This document shows positions 17,537 through 26,272 of a DNA stretch of 34,720 nt, piece after piece (positions within the stretch are counted from its first letter, which is position 1; every line of letters starts with the position of its first letter). The DNA lies in contig JACOUI010000069.1 in the NCBI GenBank assembly GCA_016177915.1, forward strand, positions 1 through 34,720, in the 5' to 3' direction. Origin of the DNA: Planctomycetia bacterium (lineage in GTDB: Bacteria; Planctomycetota; Planctomycetia; Pirellulales; S012-138). The notes under the pieces are model-generated. The model was not told where the DNA came from and searched no databases. It worked only from the letters and a program-made list of their open reading frames with translations. Position numbers and translations under genes: made by a program.

Positions 17537-19591
17537 ATGACAGAGCGAAACATCCTCGTCACCGCCGCCCTGCCGTACGCCAACGGCCACATCCACCTGG
17601 GGCACCTGGTGGAATACATCCAGACCGACGTCTGGGTGCGGTTTCAAAAGCTCCGCGGGCGACGCTGCATTTACATTTGCGCCGACGACACCCACGGCAC
17701 GGCGATCATGATTCGCGCCCGGCAGGAGGGCCGCCGCGAAGAGCAGGTCATCGCGGATATGCAAGCGGCCCACGTCCGCGATTTTTCCGGCTTTCAGATC
17801 CAGTTCGACAACTACGGCAGCACGCACAGCGACGAAAATCGCCGGCTCTGCGCCGAAATCTGGGCGGCACTGCGCAAGGCGGGGATCATTGTCGAGCGCG
17901 AGGTCGACCGCCTCTACGATCCGGAAGTCCAGACCTTTCTGGCCGACCGGTTCGTCAAGGGGAAATGTCCCAAGTGCGGCGCCCCGGACCAGTACGGCGA
18001 CTCGTGCGAAAAGTGTCTGGCGAAATACGATCCCACGGACCTGGTCGAGCCGCGAAGCACCATCTCCGGCGCCACGCCGGTCGTCAAGCGAAGCACGCAG
18101 CTCTTCGTCCGCATCGAAGACCTGCACGCCTTTCTCGAGGAGTGGACGCAAACGAGCGGCGCCTTGCAACCGGAAATCTCCAACTATCTCAAGGGCCATT
18201 TCCTGGGCGAGCCGCTCCGCGACTGGGACGTCTCGCGCCCGGCCCGCTACTTCGGCTTCGAGATCCCCGACTCGCCCGGCAACTACTGGTACGTCTGGTT
18301 CGACGCCCCGATCGGATACATGGCCTCGACTCTTGAGTGGTGCCAGAAACACGGCGAGGATTTCAACCGCTGGTGGCGCGACCCCGGCACGGAAATTCAC
18401 CACTTCATCGGCAAGGACATCACCTACTTCCACACGCTCTTCTGGCCGGCGATGCTCAAGACGGCCGGCTTCAGCCTGCCCAAGCAGGTCCACATCCACG
18501 GCTTTTTGACCGTCGGCGGCGAGAAGATGTCGAAGGCGCGAGGCACGTTCATCCTCGCCTCGACCTACCTCAAGCACCTCGATCCGGCCTTCTTGCGCTA
18601 CTTCTACGCCACAAAGCTCACGCCGCGCGTGGAAGACCTCGACCTCAACGGCGCAGAGTTCGTCGGCAAAGTGAACGCCGACCTGGTGGGCAAAGTCGTC
18701 AACCTGGCCAGCCGCACGGCGAAATTCGTGCACGGCACCGGCCTGTCGCCAGCGTATCCGGCAGACGGCGGGCTGTTTGAATATGCCGCACGGCAGTCGT
18801 CGGCGATTGCCGACGCCTACGAAACCGGCGACTACAACCGCGCCATGCGGCTCGTCATGGAACTGGCCGACCGGGCCAACCCCTACGTCGAAAGCCGCGA
18901 GCCCTGGAACTTAAAGAAGGACGCGGCCAAGGGGCGCGAGCTGCAAGACGTCTGCACCGTCGCGCTCAATCTCTTCCGCCAGCTTGCGATTTACCTCGCG
19001 CCCGTCCTGCCGCGCCTGGCCGAGCAGACGGCCGAGCTGTTGAACTGCCCGATGAAACGCTGGGACGAGGCGAAGAATCCGCTCGTGGGCACGAAGGTCG
19101 GCCACTTCACGCACCTGATGAAGCGGGCGGAACTCAAGCAATTCGAGGCGATGATCGAGGAGAGCAAGCAGCCCGAGGGGGGGGCTGGCGCGACGGCCGG
19201 CGCGGGCGGCGCTGCTTCGGCCGACGGCGGCGAAGCGCTGGCGAAGGAGCCGCTCCTGGCCGAAACGTGTTCGTTCGACGAATTCTCCAAGGTCGACCTG
19301 CGCATTGCCCGCGTCGTCGCGGCCGAGGACGTGAAGGACTCCGACAAGCTGTTGCGGCTGACGCTGAGCCTGGGGGGCGACGTGCGCAAGAGCGTCTTCG
19401 CCGGGATCAAGGGCGTCTACAAACCGGAGGAGCTGGTGGGCCGGCTCGTCGTCTGCTGCGCGAACCTGGCGCCGCGGAAGATGCGCTTCGGTGTGAGCGA
19501 GGGAATGGTTTTGGCCTCGGGCACGGGCGGAAAGGAAATCTACCTCCTCCTCCCGGACTCGGGGGCCGTTCCCGGGCAACGGGTGCATTGA
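17537..19591 (+). CDS. metG: Methionyl-tRNA synthetase with C-terminal tRNA-binding domain
   Basis: MetG charges tRNA-Met. The 684-residue protein has the class I signature in [11 protein letters not shown] (residues 13-23), a zinc-binding insert with four cysteines (CPKC, then C-x5-DSCEKC), the [15 protein letters not shown] active-site segment, and the KMSKA loop near 330-334. The helical anticodon-binding domain follows. After a Gly/Ala-rich linker (about 555-578) comes an EMAP/Trbp111-like tRNA-binding domain ([39 protein letters not shown]). The frame is open upstream to 17450, but ATG 17537 gives the normal N-terminus. It is divergent from the zinc-ribbon gene across 235 bp that show no clear promoter, and converges with the antitoxin gene with 9 bp between stops. 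Confidence 0.95.
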   Translation: MTERNILVTAALPYANGHIHLGHLVEYIQTDVWVRFQKLRGRRCIYICADDTHGTAIMIRARQEGRREEQVIADMQAAHVRDFSGFQIQFDNYGSTHSDENRRLCAEIWAALRKAGIIVEREVDRLYDPEVQTFLADRFVKGKCPKCGAPDQYGDSCEKCLAKYDPTDLVEPRSTISGATPVVKRSTQLFVRIEDLHAFLEEWTQTSGALQPEISNYLKGHFLGEPLRDWDVSRPARYFGFEIPDSPGNYWYVWFDAPIGYMASTLEWCQKHGEDFNRWWRDPGTEIHHFIGKDITYFHTLFWPAMLKTAGFSLPKQVHIHGFLTVGGEKMSKARGTFILASTYLKHLDPAFLRYFYATKLTPRVEDLDLNGAEFVGKVNADLVGKVVNLASRTAKFVHGTGLSPAYPADGGLFEYAARQSSAIADAYETGDYNRAMRLVMELADRANPYVESREPWNLKKDAAKGRELQDVCTVALNLFRQLAIYLAPVLPRLAEQTAELLNCPMKRWDEAKNPLVGTKVGHFTHLMKRAELKQFEAMIEESKQPEGGAGATAGAGGAASADGGEALAKEPLLAETCSFDEFSKVDLRIARVVAAEDVKDSDKLLRLTLSLGGDVRKSVFAGIKGVYKPEELVGRLVVCCANLAPRKMRFGVSEGMVLASGTGGKEIYLLLPDSGAVPGQRVH

Positions 19592-19600
19592 GCTTCGGCG

Positions 19601-19858
19601 TCAGTCCGCAATGCCCTTCGCTTCGCAGCTCTTTTGCACACGGCGTTTGACCGCCTCGATGTCCAGTGGCCGCCCTTCGCCCCGATCGAGTTCGTCCATC
19701 CCTTGTTGAATGTCGTTCTTCAAGCGCTCGTGCTGTCGCTTCAGATTGCGTAGCACGCGTACCGCGTGGACAATCAAGTCGGTCTCGGAAGCGTAGTCGC
19801 CTCGCGCGAGCGATGCGCGAGCAAACTCCTGCAAATCGGAGGGGAGCGTGTGAATCAT
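19601..19858 (-). CDS. ParD-like antitoxin, downstream copy
   Basis: This 85-residue protein of the ParD/CC2985 type begins LPSDLQEFARASLARGDYAS, a ribbon-helix-helix-like N-terminal region, followed by a long acidic/basic helix (ETDLIVHAVRVLRNLKRQHERL) and DELDRGEG. It aligns without gaps over its full length with the antitoxin at 20176-20433; I count about 42 of 85 identical residues. It starts 9 bp after the toxin stop, giving the order antitoxin-toxin-antitoxin on the minus strand. It could be a second regulator of the same toxin or the remnant of a duplicated module whose toxin was lost. Confidence 0.85.
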   Translation of the reverse strand: MIHTLPSDLQEFARASLARGDYASETDLIVHAVRVLRNLKRQHERLKNDIQQGMDELDRGEGRPLDIEAVKRRVQKSCEAKGIAD

Positions 19859-19867
19859 GTCTAAGGC

Positions 19868-20176
19868 TCAGGACGATTTCTCTCCGAACGCGCGATTCAC
19901 ATCTCGCGACGCGTGCAGCGCACGCAGGAGTTCGATGCCGTCCGCACACGGTTGGTAGAAGAGAACGTAGTTCCCGACGACGAACGCGCGAATGTCGGGA
20001 CCCAAGTCCGGACGCGCTTCACCTGCCCTCGGGTGGCGTGCAAGCATCTTCAACCGCTCCACGAGGCGACGCACGAGTCGGCGCGAGATTTCCCGGTTCT
20101 GGCTGGCCTGAGCGATGAACCGACCGATCTCCAAGAGATCTTGTCGAGCTTGCGGGGAGATGCGAAATCGCGACAT
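19868..20176 (-). CDS. ParE-like toxin
   Basis: This 102-residue protein begins SRFRISPQARQDLLEIGRFIAQ, the standard ParE opening. It continues with a helix (ISRRLVRRLVERLKMLARHP), then GEARPDLGPDIRAFVVGNYVLFYQPCADGIELLRALHASRDV, the beta-sheet and C-terminal strand of the family. ParE toxins typically inhibit DNA gyrase. ATG 20176 overlaps the TGA stop of the upstream antitoxin by one base (TGATG), which indicates translational coupling; a GTG one codon upstream is the alternative start. Antitoxin genes lie on both sides. Confidence 0.88.
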   Translation of the reverse strand: MSRFRISPQARQDLLEIGRFIAQASQNREISRRLVRRLVERLKMLARHPRAGEARPDLGPDIRAFVVGNYVLFYQPCADGIELLRALHASRDVNRAFGEKSS

Positions 20177-20433
20177 CACTCAGGAATGCCGTCGGCGTCC
20201 CACTGCTTTTCCAGGTCCGCTTCGAGCGCCTTCAGATCCAGCTTCACGCCCTCGCCCCGATCGAGCGAGTCAATCGCCTCCTGAATGTCCTGGCGTAGCC
20301 GCTCGTGCCGGCGCTTCATGCTTCGCAACATGCGCACCGCGTCGGAGACGAGCTCCTCCTCGGTCGCGTAATCGCCGCGTGAAAGCGCCTCGTGAACAAA
20401 ATCCTGCACGTCCGGGGGAAGGGGATAGCTCAT
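20176..20433 (-). CDS. ParD-like antitoxin, first gene of the cluster
   Basis: This 85-residue protein begins LPPDVQDFVHEALSRGDYAT, followed by EEELVSDAVRMLRSMKRRHERL and DSLDRGEG. The family forms a DNA-binding dimer through its N-terminal part and wraps the toxin with its C-terminal part. It is the conventional antitoxin of the adjacent ParE-like toxin, with which it overlaps by one base. A TATACT box just upstream (20440-20445) suggests a leaderless or near-leaderless transcript. It is paralogous to the second antitoxin at 19601-19858. Confidence 0.87.
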   Translation of the reverse strand: MSYPLPPDVQDFVHEALSRGDYATEEELVSDAVRMLRSMKRRHERLRQDIQEAIDSLDRGEGVKLDLKALEADLEKQWDADGIPE

Positions 20434-20439
20434 ACCAGA

Positions 20440-20445
20440 AGTATA
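20440..20445 (-). promoter_or_regulatory. Candidate -10 box of the ParD/ParE cluster
   Basis: On the minus strand, TATACT lies 6 bases before the ATG at 20433, and the short palindrome GTATAC (20441-20446) overlaps it. A -10 box this close would put the transcription start at or next to the start codon. A convincing -35 box is not visible. ParD antitoxins commonly repress their own promoter by binding such palindromes, so this is a candidate operator only. Confidence 0.35.
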
Positions 20446-20621
20446 CGGACATTTTGCGGCGATTGCACGCCCGCTTTGGAAAGCGTGCGAAACGCGGCAT
20501 GCCGTGCCGACGTGCCGCCCCTCTTGCAGCCGCGTGCCGTCAATGCAAAAGTCTTGGAGAATGCCGCCTGAGAAAAGAACGACGCACGCGCCGACGCCTC
20601 GATCGTCCTTTGGAATAACCC

Positions 20622-21611
20622 ATGAACCCCCTCCGCTTCGGCGTCCTCGGCGTCGCCAAAATCGCCGTCGAGAAAGTCATCCCCGCCATGCAGCAGGGGC
20701 AGTTCACGCGCGTCGCCGCCATCGCCTCGCGCTCGCTCGAAAAAGCCCGCGAGGCCGCCGCGCGCCTCGGCATCCCGAAGGCCCACGGCTCGTATGAAGC
20801 GCTGCTGGCTGATCCGGAAGTCGACGCCGTCTACAATCCGCTCCCCAACCACCTGCACGTGCCGTGGTCGACCAAGGCCCTGGAGGCGGGGAAGCACGTG
20901 CTCTGCGAGAAGCCGATCGCGCTTTCCGTCGCCGAGGCCGAAACGCTCGTCTCCGCCGGCCGCAAGCATCCCAAGCTCAAACTCATGGAAGCCTTCATGT
21001 ACCGCCTGCACTCGCAATGGGTGACGGCGCGGCGCCTCGTCGACGAAGGCCGCATCGGCCGGCTCTGCACGGTGAGCACTCTCTTCTCGTACTTCAACCG
21101 CGACCCGCAAAACGTCCGCAACCTGCCGGACATCGGCGGCGGGGGACTGATGGACATCGGCTGCTACGGGATTTCGCTGGCGCGATTCCTCTTCTCCGCC
21201 GAGCCAAGCCGCGTCTTTGGAGCGCTGGAATACGACCCGGACTTCCACGTCGATCGCCTGGTCAGCACGGTCCTCGATTTCGGCCGCGGCACGGCCACGT
21301 TCACCTGCGGCACGCAGCTTACGCCCTACCAGCGCGTGCAAATCATGGGCGACGAAGGGCGCGTCGAGATCGAGATTCCCTTCAACGCCCCGCCCGACCG
21401 GCCCTGCCGCCTCTGGCACACCTGGAAATCGGACACGTCCGAAATCTCCCTGCCGGTTTGCAACCAGTACACGATCCAGGGCGACCTCTTCGCGCAGGCC
21501 ATCTTGAACGACGCGCCTGTGCCCACGCCCATCGAAGACGCCGTCTCCAACATGCGCGTGATCGAGGCGATCGTGCGCAGCCACGCGAGCGGCCGCTGGG
21601 AGAAGCCGTAG
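20622..21611 (+). CDS. Gfo/Idh/MocA family NAD(P)-dependent oxidoreductase
   Basis: This 329-residue soluble protein has an N-terminal Rossmann fold (LRFGVLGVAKIAVEKVIPAM; the usual G-x-G-x-x-A/G is here GVLGVAKIA). The YNPLPNHLHV segment and the family signature CEKP at 95-98 follow, then the substrate domain with GGGLMDIGCYGI (172-183), the conserved catalytic-site motif. It lacks a twin-arginine signal, so it acts in the cytoplasm. The family oxidises or reduces sugars and related compounds; this member resembles the dehydrogenase branch that acts on small sugars, but the substrate cannot be stated. The TAG stop abuts a family B repeat. Confidence 0.9.
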   Translation: MNPLRFGVLGVAKIAVEKVIPAMQQGQFTRVAAIASRSLEKAREAAARLGIPKAHGSYEALLADPEVDAVYNPLPNHLHVPWSTKALEAGKHVLCEKPIALSVAEAETLVSAGRKHPKLKLMEAFMYRLHSQWVTARRLVDEGRIGRLCTVSTLFSYFNRDPQNVRNLPDIGGGGLMDIGCYGISLARFLFSAEPSRVFGALEYDPDFHVDRLVSTVLDFGRGTATFTCGTQLTPYQRVQIMGDEGRVEIEIPFNAPPDRPCRLWHTWKSDTSEISLPVCNQYTIQGDLFAQAILNDAPVPTPIEDAVSNMRVIEAIVRSHASGRWEKP

Positions 21612-21729
21612 GTTGGAGTCGCCCCGTTGGAGTACCGCCTTCAGGCGGTCCGTCGTTTGCAGCGATCGACAAAGACCCGCCTGAAGGCGGTACTCCAACA
21701 GACGAGCCGCCTGACGGCGGTACTCCAAC
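21612..21729. repeat. Palindromic repeat, family B, compound copy
   Basis: A full left arm lies at 21626-21649 (GTTGGAGTACCGCC, TTCAGGCGGT), preceded by a truncated left end GTTGGAGTC at 21612-21620. Two right arms follow in inverted orientation at about 21675-21699 and 21706-21729 (both ending GGCGGTACTCCAAC). Arms differ at one or two positions, and the hairpin pairing inside each arm is largely kept. The element fills the whole gap between the stops of two convergent genes, the oxidoreductase and bamA. Confidence 0.9.
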
Positions 21730-21730
21730 G

Positions 21731-24700
21731 TCAGCGCAGCAGGCCCAGATAGAAGCTGAAGACCTGCGTGTCGTCGCTGTCGACCTGGTTGACGGCCCAG
21801 GCGAAGTCGACGGCGATCGGCGCGTCGCCCATCGCCGGCACCGCGATCCTTAGCCCCAAGCCCGGCGCCACGCGGAACGTGTCGGAGCTGAGCCTAAACT
21901 CCGGCTCCACCGTTCCGGAATCGACGAAAACCACGCCGCGGAGCACGTCGTCGGCCGTGAGCGGAAAGACGTACTCGGCCGATCCAAGCAGCAAGAATTC
22001 GCCGCCGACGCGCGAGCCGAGGCTCACCGGACCCACGCCGCGGAAATCAAACCCGCGGATCGTCGAAAATCCGCCGGCGAAGAAGTTGTCGTACACCGGC
22101 GTATGGCTTCCCGACAGCCCCGCCCGGCCGCGCAGGCTCAGCACGTGCCGTCCGGAACGGTCCGGACGCTCGTGCAGCATGAAGTACTGCCGGGCCTCGA
22201 CCGTGCCGCGCGGGTAATCGAACGACCCGATCGTTTGCTCGAATCCCAGTTCCAGGAGGTGCCCCTCCGTAGCCATGAACGCATGGTCGCGCGTATCGTG
22301 CGCCAGCGCCACGCGAGCCGAATAGAGGTCGTTGCTGCCCAGCACCTCGGCCACTTCCGGCGGCGTGGGGAATCGCGGGTTGCGGACGTCGACGTCTTCG
22401 ACCCGCAACGACAGCGTCGCCGACAGGTCCGGCCGCAACTGGTAACCAAAGCTGATCGACCCGCCGACCCGCTGCTCGTCCCAGTCGAGGTACCGCCGAT
22501 CAAAAAAGAATCCCGACAGCCCCAGGCTGATGTTCGAATCCAGCAGGTACGGCTCCTGGAAGGACGCGGAATAGCGCTGGAACTCGCTGCCTGGGACGGC
22601 CTCGATGCGTAACCGCTGGCCGCGGCCCCGGAACGCCTGGCCGTAGAGAATGTCGTCCCACGACGTGGGCGGCCGGAAGATGTCGAAGTTCTGCTCATCT
22701 AAAATGATCTGCCCGAACACACCGGCTTCGGAGTTGACGGCCACGCCGACGCTAAACCGGCCGGTTTGGCCTTCCTGCGCATTGATGACGAGGTTCGCCG
22801 GCGGGTTGTCGTTGAAGTAGCCACCCTCGGGCAGCAAGGGCCCTGCCGGGACGCTTTCGGCGCCGGCGGCCGGATCGGGAAGAGGCTGGGCCGCGTTTCC
22901 GCCGCCCAGAGCGGACGGAGCCTGGGCGGTCGGCAGCGGCGGACCGCCAAATACCGGCTGGCTGCCCGGCTGTCCAGAGTCTTGCACCGTTACACTGGCG
23001 CCTTCGGCCGGATCGAAAGCCGGCCCGACTTGCGGCTGTCCGAATCCGTTTCGCGGCCGCGGATTGGGCGACGAGCCGTCAAAATTCTGCCCGCGCACGA
23101 CGCGCGGCTGATCCGCGGCCGCCGGGCGACGGTTCGCGCCGGCCTGCGGGATGGGCGACCTGGCCGTGGACCAGGGCACCGCTGGCGGCCGTGCCTTTGG
23201 CACCTCGCGCACGTGCAGCACCGCCACGGCCGATCCGTCGCGCGCGTCGTTGAGCGGCGGCGCTTGCCAATCCGGACTTTGCCCGCGAGCGCTCGATGCC
23301 TTCTTTCCCGAAGCCAGCTCCGTTTCCTTGTCCTTGTCGCCGGGTTGAATGAGGATCTTGGGCGCGATGCCGCGGGCCGGCTCGTAGCGGAACAGGCCCG
23401 AGGCCCGCAATCGCCTCTCGGCCATGCGAATCTTGCGGATGTCGACGATGTCGCCGGGCCTGAGGCCCGCGTCGGCAATGCGGTTCAGGACCGTGGAGTG
23501 GCTGGTATGGGTGGGCGAAGGCAGGTGATCGGACCGGTCGTACTCATAGGCCGTGATGTTCACCTCCACGTCGCCCACGCGATACTGCTTCCCCTCCTTG
23601 ATGACGAACACCAGGTCGACCATGTCGAGCGGATCGGGATGGGCCAGCCAGCGGGGCTCGGCCTGGATGTCGGCGAAGACGTAGCCGTTGGCGCCGTAGA
23701 TTTCCTGGATCGCCGAGAGGTCCTTGTTCAGGTCCACCTGGTCGAAATTGGCCGCGGACCGGGTCGTTAGCGCTTTGGCGAGGTCGCCGGTCTCGAACGT
23801 CTCGTTGCCGATGAAGGAGATATTGCGAATCTTGTAGCGCGGGCCTTCGTCGATCACAAACGTCAGCTTGAGCCAGTTGCTCTGGTCGTTGTATTCCAAA
23901 TCGCGGCTGACGCGGGCGCGGAAGTAGCCCAGGCTGCGGTAATAATTGGTGAGCCGCTCGACGTCGCCGTCGATCTTCTCGCGGTCCACAAAACCGCCGA
24001 ACAGAAAAAACAACGGCCGCTTGGATTCGATCTGCGTCTTCAGCCGCCCATCCGTGGCGATCGTGTTGCCCACGAACTCGACGTCGCTGACGCGCTGCTT
24101 CTGCCCTTCGTTGACGATGAAGGTCGCGCCGCGGTCGCCGGGCTTGTTCCCTTCCACCACGTCCACGGTGACGTGGTTGTAGCCCTTGCTGGCGTACAGG
24201 ACCTCGATCTTCCGCTTGGCCTCCTCGACGGAATACGGATCGACCGGCTGGCCGACCTTGAGCCCGCCCTCTTCCTCGACGCGGCGGATTTTCATGCTGC
24301 GCACGCCGAGGTATTTCACGTGCTGCAGCGTGGGCCGCTCCACGACGTGGAAGATGACCACCACGCCGCCTTCCACCTTGACGTTCTCCGACTGCACGGT
24401 CACGAACATCCGCGACTTGTGCAGCGCGGTGATGTCCTCCCGCACCTGCTGCTCGGAGTATTCCCGGTCCTTCCGCGTCTTGATCAACGCCGCGATCTTC
24501 TCGACCTTCACGTCGCGGTGGCCGTCGACGCGGACGTCGACGACGATCGGGCGGTCCGTCGGATCCGGCGCGCTGGCCGGAGAGGGCAGCTCGTCGGGAC
24601 CGGAAGTCGCGGGTCCGGAAGTCGCCGGCGGCGGCAGCTCGCCGATCTGCGCCGTCCCCCAGGGCGCTACCGCGCAGACCGCGACCAGCGCGCAAACGCC

Positions 24701-24733
24701 GACGCGCAGCGGGCGACAATGCGGTAGGGCCAT
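21731..24733 (-). CDS. bamA: Outer membrane assembly factor BamA (Omp85 family)
   Basis: BamA is the core of the machinery that inserts beta-barrel proteins into the outer membrane. This 1000-residue protein has a signal peptide (about 1-28), a Pro/Ser-rich stretch (31-62), then five POTRA domains: about 63-134, 135-211, 212-298, 299-382 and 383-512. POTRA 5 appears interrupted by an insert (about 465-500). A Pro/Gly/Gln-rich linker of about 130 residues follows (513-645), and then the C-terminal 16-strand-type barrel (650-1000) with the conserved IRGF motif at 892-895 (TIRGFDFRGVGP). The chain ends FSFYLGLLR rather than in an aromatic residue. The frame is open upstream to 24946, but ATG 24733 gives a normal signal peptide. 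skp and lpxD are not adjacent. Confidence 0.92.
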   Translation of the reverse strand: MALPHCRPLRVGVCALVAVCAVAPWGTAQIGELPPPATSGPATSGPDELPSPASAPDPTDRPIVVDVRVDGHRDVKVEKIAALIKTRKDREYSEQQVREDITALHKSRMFVTVQSENVKVEGGVVVIFHVVERPTLQHVKYLGVRSMKIRRVEEEGGLKVGQPVDPYSVEEAKRKIEVLYASKGYNHVTVDVVEGNKPGDRGATFIVNEGQKQRVSDVEFVGNTIATDGRLKTQIESKRPLFFLFGGFVDREKIDGDVERLTNYYRSLGYFRARVSRDLEYNDQSNWLKLTFVIDEGPRYKIRNISFIGNETFETGDLAKALTTRSAANFDQVDLNKDLSAIQEIYGANGYVFADIQAEPRWLAHPDPLDMVDLVFVIKEGKQYRVGDVEVNITAYEYDRSDHLPSPTHTSHSTVLNRIADAGLRPGDIVDIRKIRMAERRLRASGLFRYEPARGIAPKILIQPGDKDKETELASGKKASSARGQSPDWQAPPLNDARDGSAVAVLHVREVPKARPPAVPWSTARSPIPQAGANRRPAAADQPRVVRGQNFDGSSPNPRPRNGFGQPQVGPAFDPAEGASVTVQDSGQPGSQPVFGGPPLPTAQAPSALGGGNAAQPLPDPAAGAESVPAGPLLPEGGYFNDNPPANLVINAQEGQTGRFSVGVAVNSEAGVFGQIILDEQNFDIFRPPTSWDDILYGQAFRGRGQRLRIEAVPGSEFQRYSASFQEPYLLDSNISLGLSGFFFDRRYLDWDEQRVGGSISFGYQLRPDLSATLSLRVEDVDVRNPRFPTPPEVAEVLGSNDLYSARVALAHDTRDHAFMATEGHLLELGFEQTIGSFDYPRGTVEARQYFMLHERPDRSGRHVLSLRGRAGLSGSHTPVYDNFFAGGFSTIRGFDFRGVGPVSLGSRVGGEFLLLGSAEYVFPLTADDVLRGVVFVDSGTVEPEFRLSSDTFRVAPGLGLRIAVPAMGDAPIAVDFAWAVNQVDSDDTQVFSFYLGLLR

Positions 24734-25298
24734 GTTGGCTCGCCGAGGGACGTGATCTGCGTCGGTGAAAGTTGTGGCTGTCGGCCGGCGACAATGGCGG
24801 CGGCCGGCCGCCGGCAAGCAAGGGAATCGCAACGATCTGCAAGGGAAAGAAAGCTCGTCCAGAAGCGGCGTAGAAATACTCGAACGCCCCCGCCGCAACA
24901 AGGCGAATTGACGCCAGCGGGCCCTTCCACCCTGCCACCCTGCCATTGGCCGCCAGGAGAATCACACGTCCCCCTTACCAAAGGGGCGGTGGCGGCCTCC
25001 TGAATGCCGTCGCAGCCGGCATTCAGGCGAGCGGCCCAGAGCTGCGTCGCCTTTGACCGCGGCCGGCCGAGCGTGCAACTCCATATCTTTTTTGCTTTTG
25101 CGCAAATTCCGGCAGCGCGGCCCCGCGCGAAAGAAAAAACTGTGCCGCCTGGCCAAATTTTCAGCCCCAAGCGGCGAACAACCCTCCATCGGACTTGCTT
25201 GCAAAGGGCAAGAACGTCTCGTGGAACCTCTTTTCAGGCCCCCCGGTTTTCAGGCCCCGCGGCCAAGAAGCCAACGACAAGACAAGGGAGGACGTGCG
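24734..25298. other. 565-bp divergent intergenic region between bamA and the coiled-coil gene
   Basis: No gene is supported here: frames that stay open are N-terminal extensions of bamA and of the downstream gene and lack protein-like character. The region must hold the promoters of two divergent genes. An AT-rich patch lies near 25081-25100 (ATATCTTTTTTGC). A stem-loop is listed separately. I saw no clear -35/-10 pair and no tRNA. Confidence 0.6.
24999..25027. repeat. Stem-loop in the bamA upstream region
   Basis: An 11-bp perfect inverted repeat, CCTGAATGCCG (24999-25009) and CGGCATTCAGG (25017-25027), has a 7-base loop. No T-run follows on either strand, so it is not a typical terminator. 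It may be a decayed intergenic palindrome of the kind found elsewhere in the window or a regulatory hairpin. Confidence 0.55.
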
Positions 25299-26090
25299 AT
25301 GTTGAAGAAGTCTCTGATTGCAGGCGGCATTTTGGTGGTGCTGGCGGCGTTCTTCTTCGGCTGGGACGCCTGGAGCTACATCACCACCGGCGCCGAGAAG
25401 CTGCAAGGCGCCGTGCGCGACAATGTGCCGATCGAGTTCGAGTTGGAACGGGCGCGAAAGATGGCCCGCGACCTGACGCCGGTCATCAACGACAACAAGC
25501 ACCGGATTGCGCAGGAGGAGGTGGCGGTGGAGCTGCTGGCGTCGCGGATGGCCAAGCTGGAGGACAAGATCGGCAAGGACCGGTCGGAAATCGTGGCCCT
25601 CAAGACCGACCTGGAGAAGGAGCACGATTTCTACGTTTACGCCGGCCGCACGTACAGCCAGGACGACGTGACACAGGACCTGTCGCGGCGGTTCGATCGC
25701 CTCAAGACCAACGACGCCCAGTTGACGAGCATGAAGAAAATGCACGACGCCCGCCGCCGGTCCCTGGACGCCACACGCCAGAAGCTGGAGGGCATGGTCG
25801 CCGCCAAGCGGCAGCTTGAGGCGGAGATTGAAAACCTCAACGCGCGTCTGGAAATGGTCCGCGCGGCCGAAACCGCCGGCGAATTCACGTTCGACGACAG
25901 CGCGCTTGCCCGCGTCAAGGGCCTCGTCGGCGACCTGGAGCAAAGGATCGAGGTCATGGCCAAGGTGGCCGACCAGGAAGTCGACGCCTACGCCGAGATC
26001 CCGGTCACGCAGCCCGGCTCCCCCGACGTGCTCGAGCAGGTCAACGCCTACTTGGGCGGCAACACGCAGATCGTGCTGAACCAGAAGTAG
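25299..26090 (+). CDS. Membrane-anchored coiled-coil protein
   Basis: This 263-residue protein has a short basic start (MLKKS) and one membrane helix (about 6-23, LIAGGILVVLAAFFFGW). A long, highly charged helical region (about 48-225) follows, with heptad-like stretches such as RMAKLEDKIGKDRSEIVALK and ARRRSLDATRQKLEGMVAAK, and an interruption around the FYVYAGRTYSQDDV segment. The last 40 residues look flexible. AGGGAGG 9 bases before ATG 25299 is a strong ribosome binding site. The protein belongs to a type often seen in planctomycetes; the function is unknown, and an envelope scaffold or signalling role is only inferred from the kinase/FHA neighbours downstream. Confidence 0.78.
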   Translation: MLKKSLIAGGILVVLAAFFFGWDAWSYITTGAEKLQGAVRDNVPIEFELERARKMARDLTPVINDNKHRIAQEEVAVELLASRMAKLEDKIGKDRSEIVALKTDLEKEHDFYVYAGRTYSQDDVTQDLSRRFDRLKTNDAQLTSMKKMHDARRRSLDATRQKLEGMVAAKRQLEAEIENLNARLEMVRAAETAGEFTFDDSALARVKGLVGDLEQRIEVMAKVADQEVDAYAEIPVTQPGSPDVLEQVNAYLGGNTQIVLNQK

Positions 26091-26105
26091 TTGGTCCCCG
26101 ACAGT

Positions 26106-26180
26106 GGCGAGCGGGGGGCGTCAGCCCCCCGGTCCGCCGGCCTGTGCGTTGCACCGGGGGGCTGACGCCCCCCGCTCGCC
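26106..26180. repeat. Palindromic repeat, family C
   Basis: Two perfectly inverted 28-bp arms (26106-26133 and 26153-26180) are separated by 19 bp. Each arm begins or ends with GGCGAGCGGGGGGCG or its complement. Each arm has an inner hairpin, GGGGGGC-GTCA-GCCCCCC. It is unrelated in sequence to families A, B and D but has the same nested design. It lies between the coiled-coil gene and the FHA gene, both on the plus strand. Confidence 0.9.
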
Positions 26181-26272
26181 GGCCTCGCGGGCCTTTTCAA
26201 ACGTCCGTCGGCGAGCAAGAATTGAGTCCTGTCGGCGGCATCCTGTCGAGGCAGCCTGTTTGGGGGCGATCC

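Noticed and set aside
17399-18733. A 444-codon minus-strand frame antisense to metG.
   Set aside because: metG is unmistakable on the other strand, and this frame has no recognisable protein features.
24734-25298. Search for a tRNA or small RNA gene in the largest gap.
   Set aside because: No T-loop consensus or cloverleaf pattern was seen; only one plain stem-loop is present.
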